DNA of 64,000 bases, taken from NCBI GenBank assembly GCA_018064925.1, contig JAGHUH010000013.1, forward strand, positions 124,001-188,000, in the 5' to 3' direction. Below, piece by piece: positions 7,854-15,942 of this stretch; positions within the stretch are counted from its first letter, which is position 1, and every line of letters starts with the position of its first letter. The notes beneath the pieces were generated by a model. That model was not told where the DNA came from. It worked only from the letters and a program-made list of their open reading frames with translations, and did not search any database. The stretch is from Candidatus Cacconaster stercorequi. Its GTDB lineage: Bacteria > Bacillota > Clostridia > Oscillospirales > Oscillospiraceae. The translations under genes and the position numbers were made by a program.

Positions 7854-9482
7854 TTATTCGGCAAAGGCGTCCTGAATGTACCGCCGGAAGCTGGCTGCGC
7901 CGTACACGGTATCACCCACCAGATCGTGGGTCAGGGTGAATTTCGAGAATTTGATGATGGCCCATTTTCCGTTTTTCCTGTTTTTCGGTAGTCTGGCCAG
8001 AACGGAAAACAGGAATTCCGGTGCGCTTTTGATGACCGGCTTCTTATTGGCAGCTGCAAAGCACATCTCGGCAATTTGCCGGTAGGTATATGTCTCGCTG
8101 CCGCCGATGGAATAGGTGATATTTTCATCCAACATATGGGCAACGGCGAATTCCGCCAGATCCGGCGTGTGGATAACATTGCAGCGGAAATCCTTTTTCC
8201 CCAGCAGGGAAACGGAGCCCTTTTCAATCATGGGGCGGAACACCTTCACAATGTCATAGAAGTATCCCGTGGGACGGAGAATGACATATTGCAGGCCGGA
8301 GGCTTTCAGCTCCTGCTCGAAAAGGTACTTGGCATGGACCATGGGCACGTCCGGAGCTTCATCGGCTTTGATGACGGAGGTATAGACGAATTGCCGGACG
8401 CCGGCCTCTTTGGCGATCTGCAGCAGATTGCAGTTGCCCTGATAGTCGATATCATAATTGGTCTGCGTCGCAGAGCTTCCGGTCATGCCCACGGTGGAAA
8501 TCACCACATCCGCGCCGTCGCAGGTGCCCTTCAGCGTGCTGATGTCGGTGACATCAATCTTGCGAAATTCAACATGGCCGCCCTCCAACCCCTCGACGGG
8601 GCGCTGGGTGGTGCCCAATGCGATAACGCGGTGTCCGCTGCTGACCAGCTCCTTCAGAATTTCGCTGCCCAGCTTTCCGTATGCACCGGCCAAAACAACC
8701 TTCAGTCCGTCCCGCTTTCCCGCCTCGGCGGGGTGATATGGGCGGCACTGATAGCGCGGCAGATCTTTCGTCCGCTTGCCGTAGTCGATAGCGGCTGTGG
8801 GGCAGCGGTTGATGCAGGCGGTGCAGTGGATGCAGCTTTTGCCCCACACTGGTTTGCCGCCGTCAAGCCGGATGTTGTTCATGGGGCAGGAGCGGGCACA
8901 GAGTCCGCACCCGATACACGCATCGGAAACGGTGAATTTTTTGGCGCGCATAAAGGATTTATAGTACCAGTTTCGCACCAGCACCGTTGCGCCGTACATG
9001 AGCTTGCCCACACGGGGCATATCAAACGGCTGCTCTGCCCTGATGCGCTCCGCCAGCGCGGCAATCACCGGATCGGCCTCGGACACGATCCGATCGGCCG
9101 TTTCCTGCTCCACGGTTTTGAAGAACATGAGGTAGTTCTGCGGCATTTTGATGTGGGCGCTGCCCATAAAGGTAAGACCGCAATCATGGGCGATATGCTG
9201 ATAAAACTGCGCGACATCGGATTTTTCGCCGGCACCGGTGGCCAGAAACCATGCGTTTTTGGCACCGGAGAATTGGGATGCACGCAAAAATTCCTCGAAC
9301 TGTACCACCGGGGCGGACACATAGACCGGCCCGATGAAAACGAAGCGCTTCTCGTCGAAGAAGGAGCCGCCGCGCTTTTCACGGATATAGTCGGTGGCGC
9401 TGACGGCGGTATCGCAGAGGAGATCGGCCATCTGCTGGGCAACATATTTTGAGTTTCCGGTGGCGCTGAAATAAATAATCAT
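7854..9482 (-). CDS. Flavodoxin-ferredoxin (EFR1-type) fused to an NmrA/SDR-like NAD(P)-binding domain
   Basis: A 542-residue protein; start ATG 9482 (MIIYFSATGNS) with GAGGA upstream. Residues about 1-160 are flavodoxin-like (the SATGNSKYVA FMN loop). Residues about 190-250 carry two [4Fe-4S] motifs, CIGCGLCARSCP and CIHCTACINRCP. From about 265 a Rossmann domain of the NmrA/atypical SDR type follows, with VVLAGAYGKLGSEIL and later YTSVIKADE and HAKYLFEQELKASGL. Stand-alone EFR1 proteins of about 260 residues are common in Clostridia, and NmrA-like oxidoreductases are normally separate; here they are continuous in one frame. The likely role is cytosolic electron transfer between NAD(P)H and flavin or iron-sulfur carriers. 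The partner is unknown. It is monocistronic, with its own promoter and terminator. Confidence 0.85.
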   Translation of the reverse strand: MIIYFSATGNSKYVAQQMADLLCDTAVSATDYIREKRGGSFFDEKRFVFIGPVYVSAPVVQFEEFLRASQFSGAKNAWFLATGAGEKSDVAQFYQHIAHDCGLTFMGSAHIKMPQNYLMFFKTVEQETADRIVSEADPVIAALAERIRAEQPFDMPRVGKLMYGATVLVRNWYYKSFMRAKKFTVSDACIGCGLCARSCPMNNIRLDGGKPVWGKSCIHCTACINRCPTAAIDYGKRTKDLPRYQCRPYHPAEAGKRDGLKVVLAGAYGKLGSEILKELVSSGHRVIALGTTQRPVEGLEGGHVEFRKIDVTDISTLKGTCDGADVVISTVGMTGSSATQTNYDIDYQGNCNLLQIAKEAGVRQFVYTSVIKADEAPDVPMVHAKYLFEQELKASGLQYVILRPTGYFYDIVKVFRPMIEKGSVSLLGKKDFRCNVIHTPDLAEFAVAHMLDENITYSIGGSETYTYRQIAEMCFAAANKKPVIKSAPEFLFSVLARLPKNRKNGKWAIIKFSKFTLTHDLVGDTVYGAASFRRYIQDAFAE

Positions 9483-9544
9483 AGCTTGATCCTCACAAAT
9501 CACGGGTAAAGACCCAAGTGGGTGCGAAAACTTTTCTCAAAGCC

Positions 9545-9573
9545 AGTATAACGCATAACCGATGAATTTGCAA
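9545..9573 (-). promoter_or_regulatory. Putative sigma-A promoter of the flavodoxin-ferredoxin fusion gene
   Basis: On the minus strand TTGCAA (9568-9573), a 17-base spacer and TATACT (9545-9550), about 60 bases before the ATG at 9482. Confidence 0.6.
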
Positions 9574-9587
9574 TCACCGAGCCGGAC

Positions 9588-9626
9588 AAAACACCGCCTC
9601 CTGCGCTTTGGCGCAGGAGGCGGTGT
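9588..9626 (-). terminator. Rho-independent terminator of the MarR-MFS operon
   Basis: A perfect 16-bp stem (9591-9606 with 9611-9626) with a 4-base loop, followed by a short T-run on the minus strand, 30 bases after the transporter stop codon. Confidence 0.88.
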
Positions 9627-9656
9627 GATAGATTTTCAAAAGTACGGTGGTGCGGC

Positions 9657-11780
9657 TTACTGCACGGCTTCGCCCGTCTTGCCGCCGCGCTTGGGCTCGC
9701 GGTAGAGAAGCAGCAGCAACAGACCCAGCACATTGGCGGCCACCTGGAACAGATACATATTGCGGTAGCCGGTATTGACCGTGGACTGATACATATCCTC
9801 GATCTCCGGTGTCAGATCCCGCACAGCGGCGGCGTAGTTTTCGCCGGCTTTCCGGAAGGCATCGGGCAGGGCAGCCTTTACCTCGGAGAGCTGACCGGAC
9901 AGCTCCTTCATTTGCTGCAGGGAGTCCCCCATGCCGGCAGCAGCGCCGGCCATAGCGCTCATGTCGCCGCCCATCTGGGTCATGGCGCTCATGTCGCCGC
10001 CCATCTGGGACATAGCGCTCATGTCGCCGCCCATCTGAGGCATGGCACCCATGTCGCCGCCCATCTGGGCCATGGCGCTCTCCATGCTCTGGATGCCGGT
10101 GTTGATGCCATTGATACCGGCGTCCAGACCGGTATTGATCTTTTCAATGACGGTGGGCGTCATGTCGGTAAACATCCGATCCACCATCTCCACCGTGATG
10201 TCGGCAATGGTGGTCACATCACTGTTCTGCAGCTTATCCAAAAGATCGGCGGGCATTTCGTAGGAGCTGTCACCGTCGCCGGACATCTGGATGTCCATGG
10301 TGGTCATGTCGCTCAGCTTGGGGATCTCCATGCCTTCCATCTGCTTGGAGAGCATGGGGTTCTGCTTCATCTGCTCCATGGCGCTGTCAATTTCCTGCGC
10401 ATAGGGCAGAGCGGGCATTTCCGCCTGCTTGGGCAGGAGATCCATCAGACCACCCTGCAGACCGGCGGAGGCATGAACGATGAAGCCCACCATGATGGCA
10501 GGAGCCACTGCCGTGCCGATGGAGCGCACCAGGGACAGCGTTGCCAGCGCGGAGTTGCTCTCCTCGTCGCTGGTGTTCTGCAGCATCATGTAGTTCAGCG
10601 GCGTACCCATGGTCAGACCCAGACCAAAGCCGATGACGATGAGGGAGATGACCACATTGATCACATTCACGAATCGGACGGCCACAAAGGACAGATACAG
10701 GCAGCCGATGATGGTGATCAGGAAGCCGGCGGCCATCACGGGCTTGGCACCGTGCTTGTCGATGAGCTTACCGGACATCATGGAGGCGGCACCGGAGCAG
10801 AAGCCCAGAATGATGACGAAGTAGCCGCCGCTGCCGGAGGGGATCTTCAAGCAGTTTTCGGCGAACTGGGGGATGAAGATCATGCCCATCATGGAGCAGC
10901 CCACCACAACGCCCAGCGCCAGCGTGACCATGATCTGGCGGTTGGAGGCGTACTCGATGTGGAAGATGGGATCCTCTGCCTTGCGCTCCACCGCCACGAA
11001 CAGGGGCAGCAGCACCACGGACAGGAGGATAAACGGCCAGACCTTCAGTGTGGTGAAGGAGGAGATAAAGTTGAAGAAGTCCAGATTTTTCAGGCCGTAC
11101 AGCAATGCCAGAATGATCAGCGTCATCAGCAGCGTGCCCAGCTTATCCATGGCCTTGGTCTCTTCCATGCGGTTATTGGGCAGGACAATGATGCCGGCAA
11201 TGACGATAAACAGGCAAATGGGAACATTGATCAGGAAGATCCACTGCCACTGGTCGGTGCCTGCAATGTTCAGCACAAGACTGCCCACGGAGGCGCCCAG
11301 CACATTGGCGATGCCGTACACGGCACCCACCAGACCCAGCGCCATGCCGCGCTTTTCCTCGGGGAAGCTGGTGCCGAATTCTGCTGTGGCCACGGGCATA
11401 ATGCCGCCGGCGCCGGAGGCCTGCACCACGCGGCCCAGCATCAGCACCAGAAAGCTGTCTACCCCGGCGGACAGGGCGCAAATCAGCGAGCCGGTGCCGA
11501 ACAGGGCAATGCTGAGAAGATAGACGCCCTTGCGGCCCTTCTTATCCGCCAGCTTGCCGGAGATGGGGATGATGGCGGCGTAGGTCAGGGTGTAAATGGT
11601 GATCATCCAGATGCCCAGATTGGCATCCACGCCCAACTGGCTCTGGATGATGGGACGGGCAGGGGTGATGATACCGGTGTCGATGGCACCGATAAACAGG
11701 CCGAGCAGATAGATGACGGCCATCCACACCAGACTCTTATCGGACTTGGTGTGGCCTTGTTGTTTCGTGTGTTTGCTCAT
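9657..11780 (-). CDS. DHA2-family (EmrB/QacA-type) MFS multidrug efflux transporter with large loop insertion
   Basis: A 707-residue protein; the start ATG 11780 overlaps the marR stop (ATGA), implying coupled translation. Seen: an N-terminal MFS core with GIITPARPIIQSQLGV, the motif-A-like loop GKLADKKGRKGVYL, and MLGRVVQASGAGGIMPVA (motif C-like), matching 14-TM drug:proton antiporters. Usual DHA2 length is 470-520 residues. The excess comes from an insertion of about 200 residues before the last TM (roughly residues 480-660), Met/Gln-rich and partly helical. It contains four exact-length 10-residue repeats of the form MGGDMxAMxQ. The C-terminal TM and RREPKRGGKT-like tail remain. Likely role: MarR-controlled export of toxic compounds across the cytoplasmic membrane. 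The insertion's function is unknown. Confidence 0.88.
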   Translation of the reverse strand: MSKHTKQQGHTKSDKSLVWMAVIYLLGLFIGAIDTGIITPARPIIQSQLGVDANLGIWMITIYTLTYAAIIPISGKLADKKGRKGVYLLSIALFGTGSLICALSAGVDSFLVLMLGRVVQASGAGGIMPVATAEFGTSFPEEKRGMALGLVGAVYGIANVLGASVGSLVLNIAGTDQWQWIFLINVPICLFIVIAGIIVLPNNRMEETKAMDKLGTLLMTLIILALLYGLKNLDFFNFISSFTTLKVWPFILLSVVLLPLFVAVERKAEDPIFHIEYASNRQIMVTLALGVVVGCSMMGMIFIPQFAENCLKIPSGSGGYFVIILGFCSGAASMMSGKLIDKHGAKPVMAAGFLITIIGCLYLSFVAVRFVNVINVVISLIVIGFGLGLTMGTPLNYMMLQNTSDEESNSALATLSLVRSIGTAVAPAIMVGFIVHASAGLQGGLMDLLPKQAEMPALPYAQEIDSAMEQMKQNPMLSKQMEGMEIPKLSDMTTMDIQMSGDGDSSYEMPADLLDKLQNSDVTTIADITVEMVDRMFTDMTPTVIEKINTGLDAGINGINTGIQSMESAMAQMGGDMGAMPQMGGDMSAMSQMGGDMSAMTQMGGDMSAMAGAAAGMGDSLQQMKELSGQLSEVKAALPDAFRKAGENYAAAVRDLTPEIEDMYQSTVNTGYRNMYLFQVAANVLGLLLLLLYREPKRGGKTGEAVQ
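9961..10080 (-). repeat. Four tandem 30-bp repeats inside the MFS gene
   Basis: Four consecutive 30-base units (9961, 9991, 10021 and 10051) each begin ATGTCGCCGCCCATCTG on the plus strand. They encode the 10-residue unit MGGDMxAMxQ in the insertion before the last TM. Unit length is a multiple of three, so copy number can vary without a frameshift. Confidence 0.95.
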
Positions 11781-12202
11781 AGTTTGCGAACCAATCCTTC
11801 TAATATAAACTGAAATTCTCGGAGCTGCTGTTCCGGAAAGTCGCTGAAGATGCGCTCCAGGCTGCGCCGGTGCACTTCCTGCAGCTGCGGAATCAGCTCC
11901 TGCGCCTGTACGCTGAGGGACAGCACCTTTTTCCTGCGGCACTCCGGATCGGGGGTGCCGTGCAGCAGACCCTTTTGCTCCATGGACTGGATCTGCCGGG
12001 AGATCAGCGCTTTGTCCACATCCAACGCCGCCGCCAGATCGTTCTGGCTGACCCGCTGCATACGCATCATGATGATCAGAATATGATACTCCATCAGCGA
12101 AATATGATATGCCTCCAGCATCTGACTTTGTACGCGTTTAAGATGCTTGTGCAGCTCGCCCAGACGACTGACGATCTGCTCATAGCATTCTGTTGCGGCC
12201 AT
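11777..12202 (-). CDS. MarR-family transcriptional regulator
   Basis: A 141-residue regulator; start ATG 12202 (MAATECYEQ) with AAGGAGG eight bases upstream; the longer frame to 12247 lacks such a site. Seen: a winged-helix core with YHILIIMMRMQRVSQNDLAAALDVDKALISRQI (cut here as the helix-turn-helix), KGLLHG and the wing CRRKKVLSLS, and flanking dimerisation helices. Length fits MarR proteins. It is the first gene of a two-gene operon with a drug-type MFS pump, the classic arrangement in which the regulator represses both until a ligand binds. The palindrome at 12272-12285, overlapping the -35 box of its own promoter, is the likely operator. The inducing ligand cannot be inferred. Confidence 0.9.
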   Translation of the reverse strand: MAATECYEQIVSRLGELHKHLKRVQSQMLEAYHISLMEYHILIIMMRMQRVSQNDLAAALDVDKALISRQIQSMEQKGLLHGTPDPECRRKKVLSLSVQAQELIPQLQEVHRRSLERIFSDFPEQQLREFQFILEGLVRKL

Positions 12203-12255
12203 GTGGATCCCTCCTTCGTGCTGACAGCTTTGCTTGCCGAAAAGCAACAGGGCAT

Positions 12256-12285
12256 ACTATAGCAAATAATGGTTGACATGTCAAC
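12256..12285 (-). promoter_or_regulatory. marR-MFS promoter with overlapping palindromic operator
   Basis: On the minus strand TTGACA (12279-12284), a 17-base spacer and TATAGT (12256-12261). The -35 is embedded in the perfect 14-base palindrome GTTGACATGTCAAC (12272-12285), a typical size and placement for MarR autorepression. Confidence 0.75.
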
Positions 12286-12490
12286 TATTCGCAGGAGATA
12301 ACAGGAAATTTTCACGGCAAGCGCCCGCTTCTTTGGGCTTGAATGCCTGATAATAGTATACGCCGCCTCGTGTATCTCTTGCGGTTGAAAATGTATATTG
12401 AAGCGGGAAAAAATTCATTTTAACGCCGTATACTTGCAATATGACAGGGAATATCAAAAATATATGCGGTATTTTTGTATACTTTTCCAA

Positions 12491-12519
12491 TTTACGGCGA
12501 TGAATAAAAATGCTATCAT
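12491..12519 (+). promoter_or_regulatory. Putative sigma-A promoter of the larA operon
   Basis: TTTACG (12491-12496), a 17-base spacer and TATCAT (12514-12519), about 40 bases before ATG 12562. Three GTATAC hexamers lie upstream at 12356, 12428 and 12477. The 12203-12561 gap otherwise holds only the marR promoter. Confidence 0.55.
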
Positions 12520-12561
12520 AAGTGCATATTTAGTAATTAATTGAGGAAAGCGGTGTGTATT

Positions 12562-13842
12562 ATGGGTTTCTATTCATTTGCATACGGGGACGGAAGCGTT
12601 TCACTTCCTGTGGACGAGTCCTGTGTCATCGGTCAGCTGCACGGCAATGAGATCCCCCCGGTGGGCGATATCAAAGAGGCATTGTACCGGACGCTGAATG
12701 AGCCCATCGACGCACAGCCGCTCTGCCGGCAGGTCACGCCGGAGACCACGGTGGCGCTGGTCATCAGCGATATGTCACGCTTCTGGATGCGGCAGGATCG
12801 GGTGATTCCCCACATCGTGGACTATCTGACGGAGGTTTGCCATCTGCCGCTGTCCCATCTGACCATCGTGGTGGCCAACGGTACCCATGAGGGCGGCAGC
12901 GAACAGGATCTGCGCAAGCTGGTGACGGATGCGGTATATGATAAGGTGTCGGTGGTGAATCACGATTGCCTTGCACCCGATCTGGTGTATCTGGGCACTA
13001 CTACTTACGGCACGCCCGTCAGGGTGAACGCCATTGCCGCGGCGGCGGACCTGTGCATCTGTCTGGGCGCCGCCACCTACCATGTGATGGCCGGCTTCGG
13101 CGGCGGACGCAAAAGCATCCTGCCCGGCATCAGCGGTATGGAAACCATTCAGCGAAACCATGCGCTTTCTCTGGATCCGCAGTGCCTCAAGCCCAATCCG
13201 TTGATCGGCAACGGCAAGCTGGAGGGCAATCCCCTGCATCTGGATATGTGTCAGGCCGCCGGCATGATGAAAAAGCTTTTCATGGTCAATCTGGTGGTCA
13301 ACGCACAGGAGGAGCTGTGCGCCATCTTCTCCGGCCACTATCTCCACTCATGGCTCCGCGCCTGCCGCGAGGTGGAGCGGGTCTATCAGGTGCCCGTTCC
13401 CGAAAAGGCGGATGTGATCATCGCCGGCTGCGGCGGCTATCCACGGGATATGTCCCTGTATCAGGGCACCAAAGCCATCGACAATGTGGAGTCCGGGCTC
13501 AAGGAAGGCGGCACGCTGATCTTGATCATCGAGGCTCGGGACGGCGGTGGCCCCGCCGAATACTTTGACTGGAGCCGCAACTGGCAGGACGGTACGCTGG
13601 AGCAGCGCCTGCGGGAGCATTTCACCGTGGCAGGTTATGTGTTTTTCCTGAACTGCTATCAGGCGTCCCATCAGCGTATCATGCTTTTAAGCAGCATCGA
13701 CCCCCAACTGGTGCAGCCCATGGGCATCGAGGCATACAGCAGTGTGGATGAGCTGATGGCCGCCGCCAACATCGACGGCAAGCGCACCTACATCATCTCC
13801 AACGGCGGTACCGTCGTTCCGGTGGTAAAGGAGGCGCAGTAA
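12562..13842 (+). CDS. larA: LarA-family nickel-pincer-dependent racemase/epimerase
   Basis: A 426-residue protein of the lactate racemase LarA family. Start ATG 12562; TTG/GTG codons upstream are in frame, but ATG gives a normal family N-terminus. Seen: NGTHEGG with H109, TYHVMAGFGGGRKSILPG with H174 and K184, and H200 in IQRNH. In characterised LarA the equivalent lysine holds the nickel-pincer nucleotide by thioamide, one histidine binds Ni and two act as acid/base. All are retained, so it should be active if the cofactor (made by LarB, LarC and LarE, not in this window) is available. The substrate may be a 2-hydroxy acid other than lactate. Two bases separate it from an aminotransferase gene, followed by an amino-acid ABC transporter, so an amino-acid-derived 2-hydroxy acid is plausible (inference). 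Confidence 0.85.
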   Translation: MGFYSFAYGDGSVSLPVDESCVIGQLHGNEIPPVGDIKEALYRTLNEPIDAQPLCRQVTPETTVALVISDMSRFWMRQDRVIPHIVDYLTEVCHLPLSHLTIVVANGTHEGGSEQDLRKLVTDAVYDKVSVVNHDCLAPDLVYLGTTTYGTPVRVNAIAAAADLCICLGAATYHVMAGFGGGRKSILPGISGMETIQRNHALSLDPQCLKPNPLIGNGKLEGNPLHLDMCQAAGMMKKLFMVNLVVNAQEELCAIFSGHYLHSWLRACREVERVYQVPVPEKADVIIAGCGGYPRDMSLYQGTKAIDNVESGLKEGGTLILIIEARDGGGPAEYFDWSRNWQDGTLEQRLREHFTVAGYVFFLNCYQASHQRIMLLSSIDPQLVQPMGIEAYSSVDELMAAANIDGKRTYIISNGGTVVPVVKEAQ

Positions 13843-13843
13843 C

Positions 13844-14992
13844 ATGGGCAATTCCTTCCTGGCGGAGCGCTTCCAAAAGCCGATGACCGGCTTTGCACTG
13901 GACACGGAGGCACTGGCCAGATACAGCGATGTGATCGACCTGTCCATCGGCGACCCCGATCTGATCACAGATGAACGCATTATCAACGCTGCCTTTGCCG
14001 ATGCCAAGGCCGGCTACACCCATTACGGTGAGCCGAAAGGTGATCCCGAGCTGATCGCGCAGGTCTGCAAAGCGTGGTGCGAGGATTATGGCCAGATCAT
14101 CACCCCAAAAGAGGTGCTGGTCACCGCCAGCAGTTGTCTGGGCATGTCTCTTGCCCTGATGGCGGTGCTGAATCCGGGAGACGAGGTGATCGTGTTCACC
14201 CCGTATTTCCCCATCTACCGCCAGCAGATCGAGCTGGCCGGCGGCAAATGCGTGGAGGTTCCCACCTACGCTGCGGAGAACTTTGCCATTGATGGCGGGC
14301 GTCTGCGAGGTGCCATCACGGAGCGCACCCGCGCCATCATCTTCAACAATCCCTGCAATCCCACCGGTGTGGCGTACAGCATGGCGGACTACGAGATCAT
14401 TGCCGATGCTGCCAGAACGCATCACCTGCTGGTGCTGGCAGATGAGATCTATACCGCGTATCTTTTTGAGGGACGCTTTGTTCCGTTCCGTACCCTGCCG
14501 GATATGGCGGCGTGTACCGTGACGCTGAACAGCTTCTCCAAGAACTATCTCATGACCGGTTGGCGCGTGGGTACGGTGATCGCACCGCCGGAGATCGTTG
14601 ATGCCATGGATTTCATCAACGGTACATTGGTCTACTCCACGCCGTCCATTTCGCAGCGAGCGGCGCTGGCTGCTTTAAGGCAGCGCAAGGAACTGCTGCA
14701 TGAGTGCACCGCCGCATTTTTAGAGCGCAGCGCCTACGCCGCGGAGCGGATCCGACGGATCCCCTATCTGGATCTGGTAGCGCCCAAGGGAACCTTTTAC
14801 CTGTTCCCGGGCATTCAGAAAACCGGCCTTACCTCACAGGCGTTCTGCGATGTGCTGCTGGAGCGCGCCCACATTCTGGTTTCGCCGGGACAGGCCTTCG
14901 GGCAGGCCGGTGAGGGCCATTTCCGCATCTCCTGCACGGTGGGCATGGAAACATTAAAAGAGGCTTTTGACCGCATGGAAAAGCTATTTTAA
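13844..14992 (+). CDS. PLP-dependent class I/II aminotransferase
   Basis: A 382-residue fold-type I aminotransferase of the aspartate aminotransferase superfamily. Seen: YGEPKGDPEL near residue 61, TASSCLGMSLA (cofactor phosphate/ring region), FNNPCNPTG at about 167-175, LADEIY at about 198-203, SFSKNYLMTGWRVG with the PLP lysine K233, and the substrate-carboxylate arginine in HFRISC. Length fits the family. Its start lies one base past the larA stop, with AGGAGG inside the larA end, so translation is probably coupled. Likely reaction: reversible amino transfer between an amino acid and a 2-oxo acid in the cytosol. Specificity cannot be assigned. Next to larA and an amino-acid importer it probably joins 2-amino, 2-oxo and 2-hydroxy acid pools (inference). 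Confidence 0.88.
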   Translation: MGNSFLAERFQKPMTGFALDTEALARYSDVIDLSIGDPDLITDERIINAAFADAKAGYTHYGEPKGDPELIAQVCKAWCEDYGQIITPKEVLVTASSCLGMSLALMAVLNPGDEVIVFTPYFPIYRQQIELAGGKCVEVPTYAAENFAIDGGRLRGAITERTRAIIFNNPCNPTGVAYSMADYEIIADAARTHHLLVLADEIYTAYLFEGRFVPFRTLPDMAACTVTLNSFSKNYLMTGWRVGTVIAPPEIVDAMDFINGTLVYSTPSISQRAALAALRQRKELLHECTAAFLERSAYAAERIRRIPYLDLVAPKGTFYLFPGIQKTGLTSQAFCDVLLERAHILVSPGQAFGQAGEGHFRISCTVGMETLKEAFDRMEKLF

Positions 14993-15027
14993 AAAATCAA
15001 CAATCAAAAAAGAAAGGAAACGAGAAA

Positions 15028-15870
15028 ATGAAGAAGTTTACCAAACTGCTGGCCCTGGTACTGGCCATGCTGATGTCCGTATCTCTGCTGGCCGGCTGCG
15101 GCGACACCGCATCCGACGACAACGGCGACACCGCCGAGACCTCCCCTGTGCTGGAAAAGATCCTCTCCAGCGGTAAGCTGGTGGTGGGCACCGAGGCACA
15201 GTATCCCCCCTATGAGTTCAAGGACATTGACGCCAACTTCGTTGGCTGCGATATGTTCCTGGCACAGAAGATCGCCGACAAACTGGGCGTGGAGCTGGAA
15301 GTCGTTGACATGAAGTTCGACGGCATCATCCCCGCTGTGCAGTCCGGTCAGTGCGATCTGGGCATCGCCGCCTTCACCAACACCCCCGAGCGCGCTGAAG
15401 TCATCGACTTCTCCGACCTGTACGAAACCAGCCAGCAGCTGCTGATCGTTGCCGCCGGCAACGCCGATAAGTATGCCACCAAGGAAGCCCTGAAGGGTTT
15501 GAAGGTCGGCTCCCAGAAGGGTACCATCCAGTCCCAGCTGGTGACCTCCGCTCTGCCTGATTGCGAGCTGTTCGAGCTGGATAAGTATCCCGCTCTGGCT
15601 CTGGAAGTCCAGAATGGCAACATCGCCGGTCTGGTGGTGGATGCCGCTGTGGGCGAATCTCTGGTTGCCAACAGCAAGGGCGCGCTGGAAGTGTCCAATT
15701 TCGCTTTCTCCGCCGAGGAAGCTTCCTTCGGTAAGTCCGTTGTTGCCGCACAGGGCAACGATGCGCTGCTGGCCGTGGTGGATGAAGTGATCGCCTCCGT
15801 GCTGGATGACGGCAGCTATCAGGCCGCCTATGACGAGGCCGTGAAGCTGGCCGCCGAGATGGGCCTGTAA
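15028..15870 (+). CDS. Polar amino acid ABC transporter substrate-binding lipoprotein
   Basis: A 280-residue solute-binding protein. Seen: a lipoprotein signal peptide with lipobox LLAGC (lipidated Cys near residue 23), a short Asp/Thr linker, then the SBP_bac_3 fold with LVVGTEAQYPPYEF, GCDMFLAQKIADKLGVELE, FDGIIPAVQSGQCDLGIA and the hinge segments VGSQKGTIQSQL and ALEVQNGNIAGLVVD. The QYPPYEF and RAEV stretches are typical ligand-contact regions for polar amino acids. It acts outside the membrane and delivers ligand to the permease encoded next. A GGAAA-type ribosome site precedes ATG 15028. The ligand cannot be fixed from sequence; the neighbourhood (larA, aminotransferase) suggests it feeds that pathway. 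Confidence 0.92.
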   Translation: MKKFTKLLALVLAMLMSVSLLAGCGDTASDDNGDTAETSPVLEKILSSGKLVVGTEAQYPPYEFKDIDANFVGCDMFLAQKIADKLGVELEVVDMKFDGIIPAVQSGQCDLGIAAFTNTPERAEVIDFSDLYETSQQLLIVAAGNADKYATKEALKGLKVGSQKGTIQSQLVTSALPDCELFELDKYPALALEVQNGNIAGLVVDAAVGESLVANSKGALEVSNFAFSAEEASFGKSVVAAQGNDALLAVVDEVIASVLDDGSYQAAYDEAVKLAAEMGL

Positions 15871-15886
15871 GTTCAAAAAACAGAAT

Positions 15887-15916
15887 CAAGCCATGGCGAC
15901 TGCGCGCCATGGCTTG
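15887..15916 (+). promoter_or_regulatory. Intercistronic hairpin between binding-protein and permease genes
   Basis: A perfect 11-bp stem (15887-15897 with 15906-15916), 8-base loop, no T-run. Such hairpins commonly protect the upstream mRNA end or attenuate, giving more binding protein than permease. Confidence 0.6.
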
Positions 15917-15942
15917 ACGCTGATTTCGTGTGAGGACAGAAC

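Noticed and set aside
9961..10080. CRISPR-like repeat array
   Set aside because: The 30-base units are directly adjacent with no spacers and are in frame with the MFS gene, so they are a coding repeat.
9912..11813. A 633-codon His/Gly-rich plus-strand frame opposite the MFS gene
   Set aside because: Composition (H, G, Q-rich) is typical of antisense reading of a membrane protein; it also crosses the repeats.
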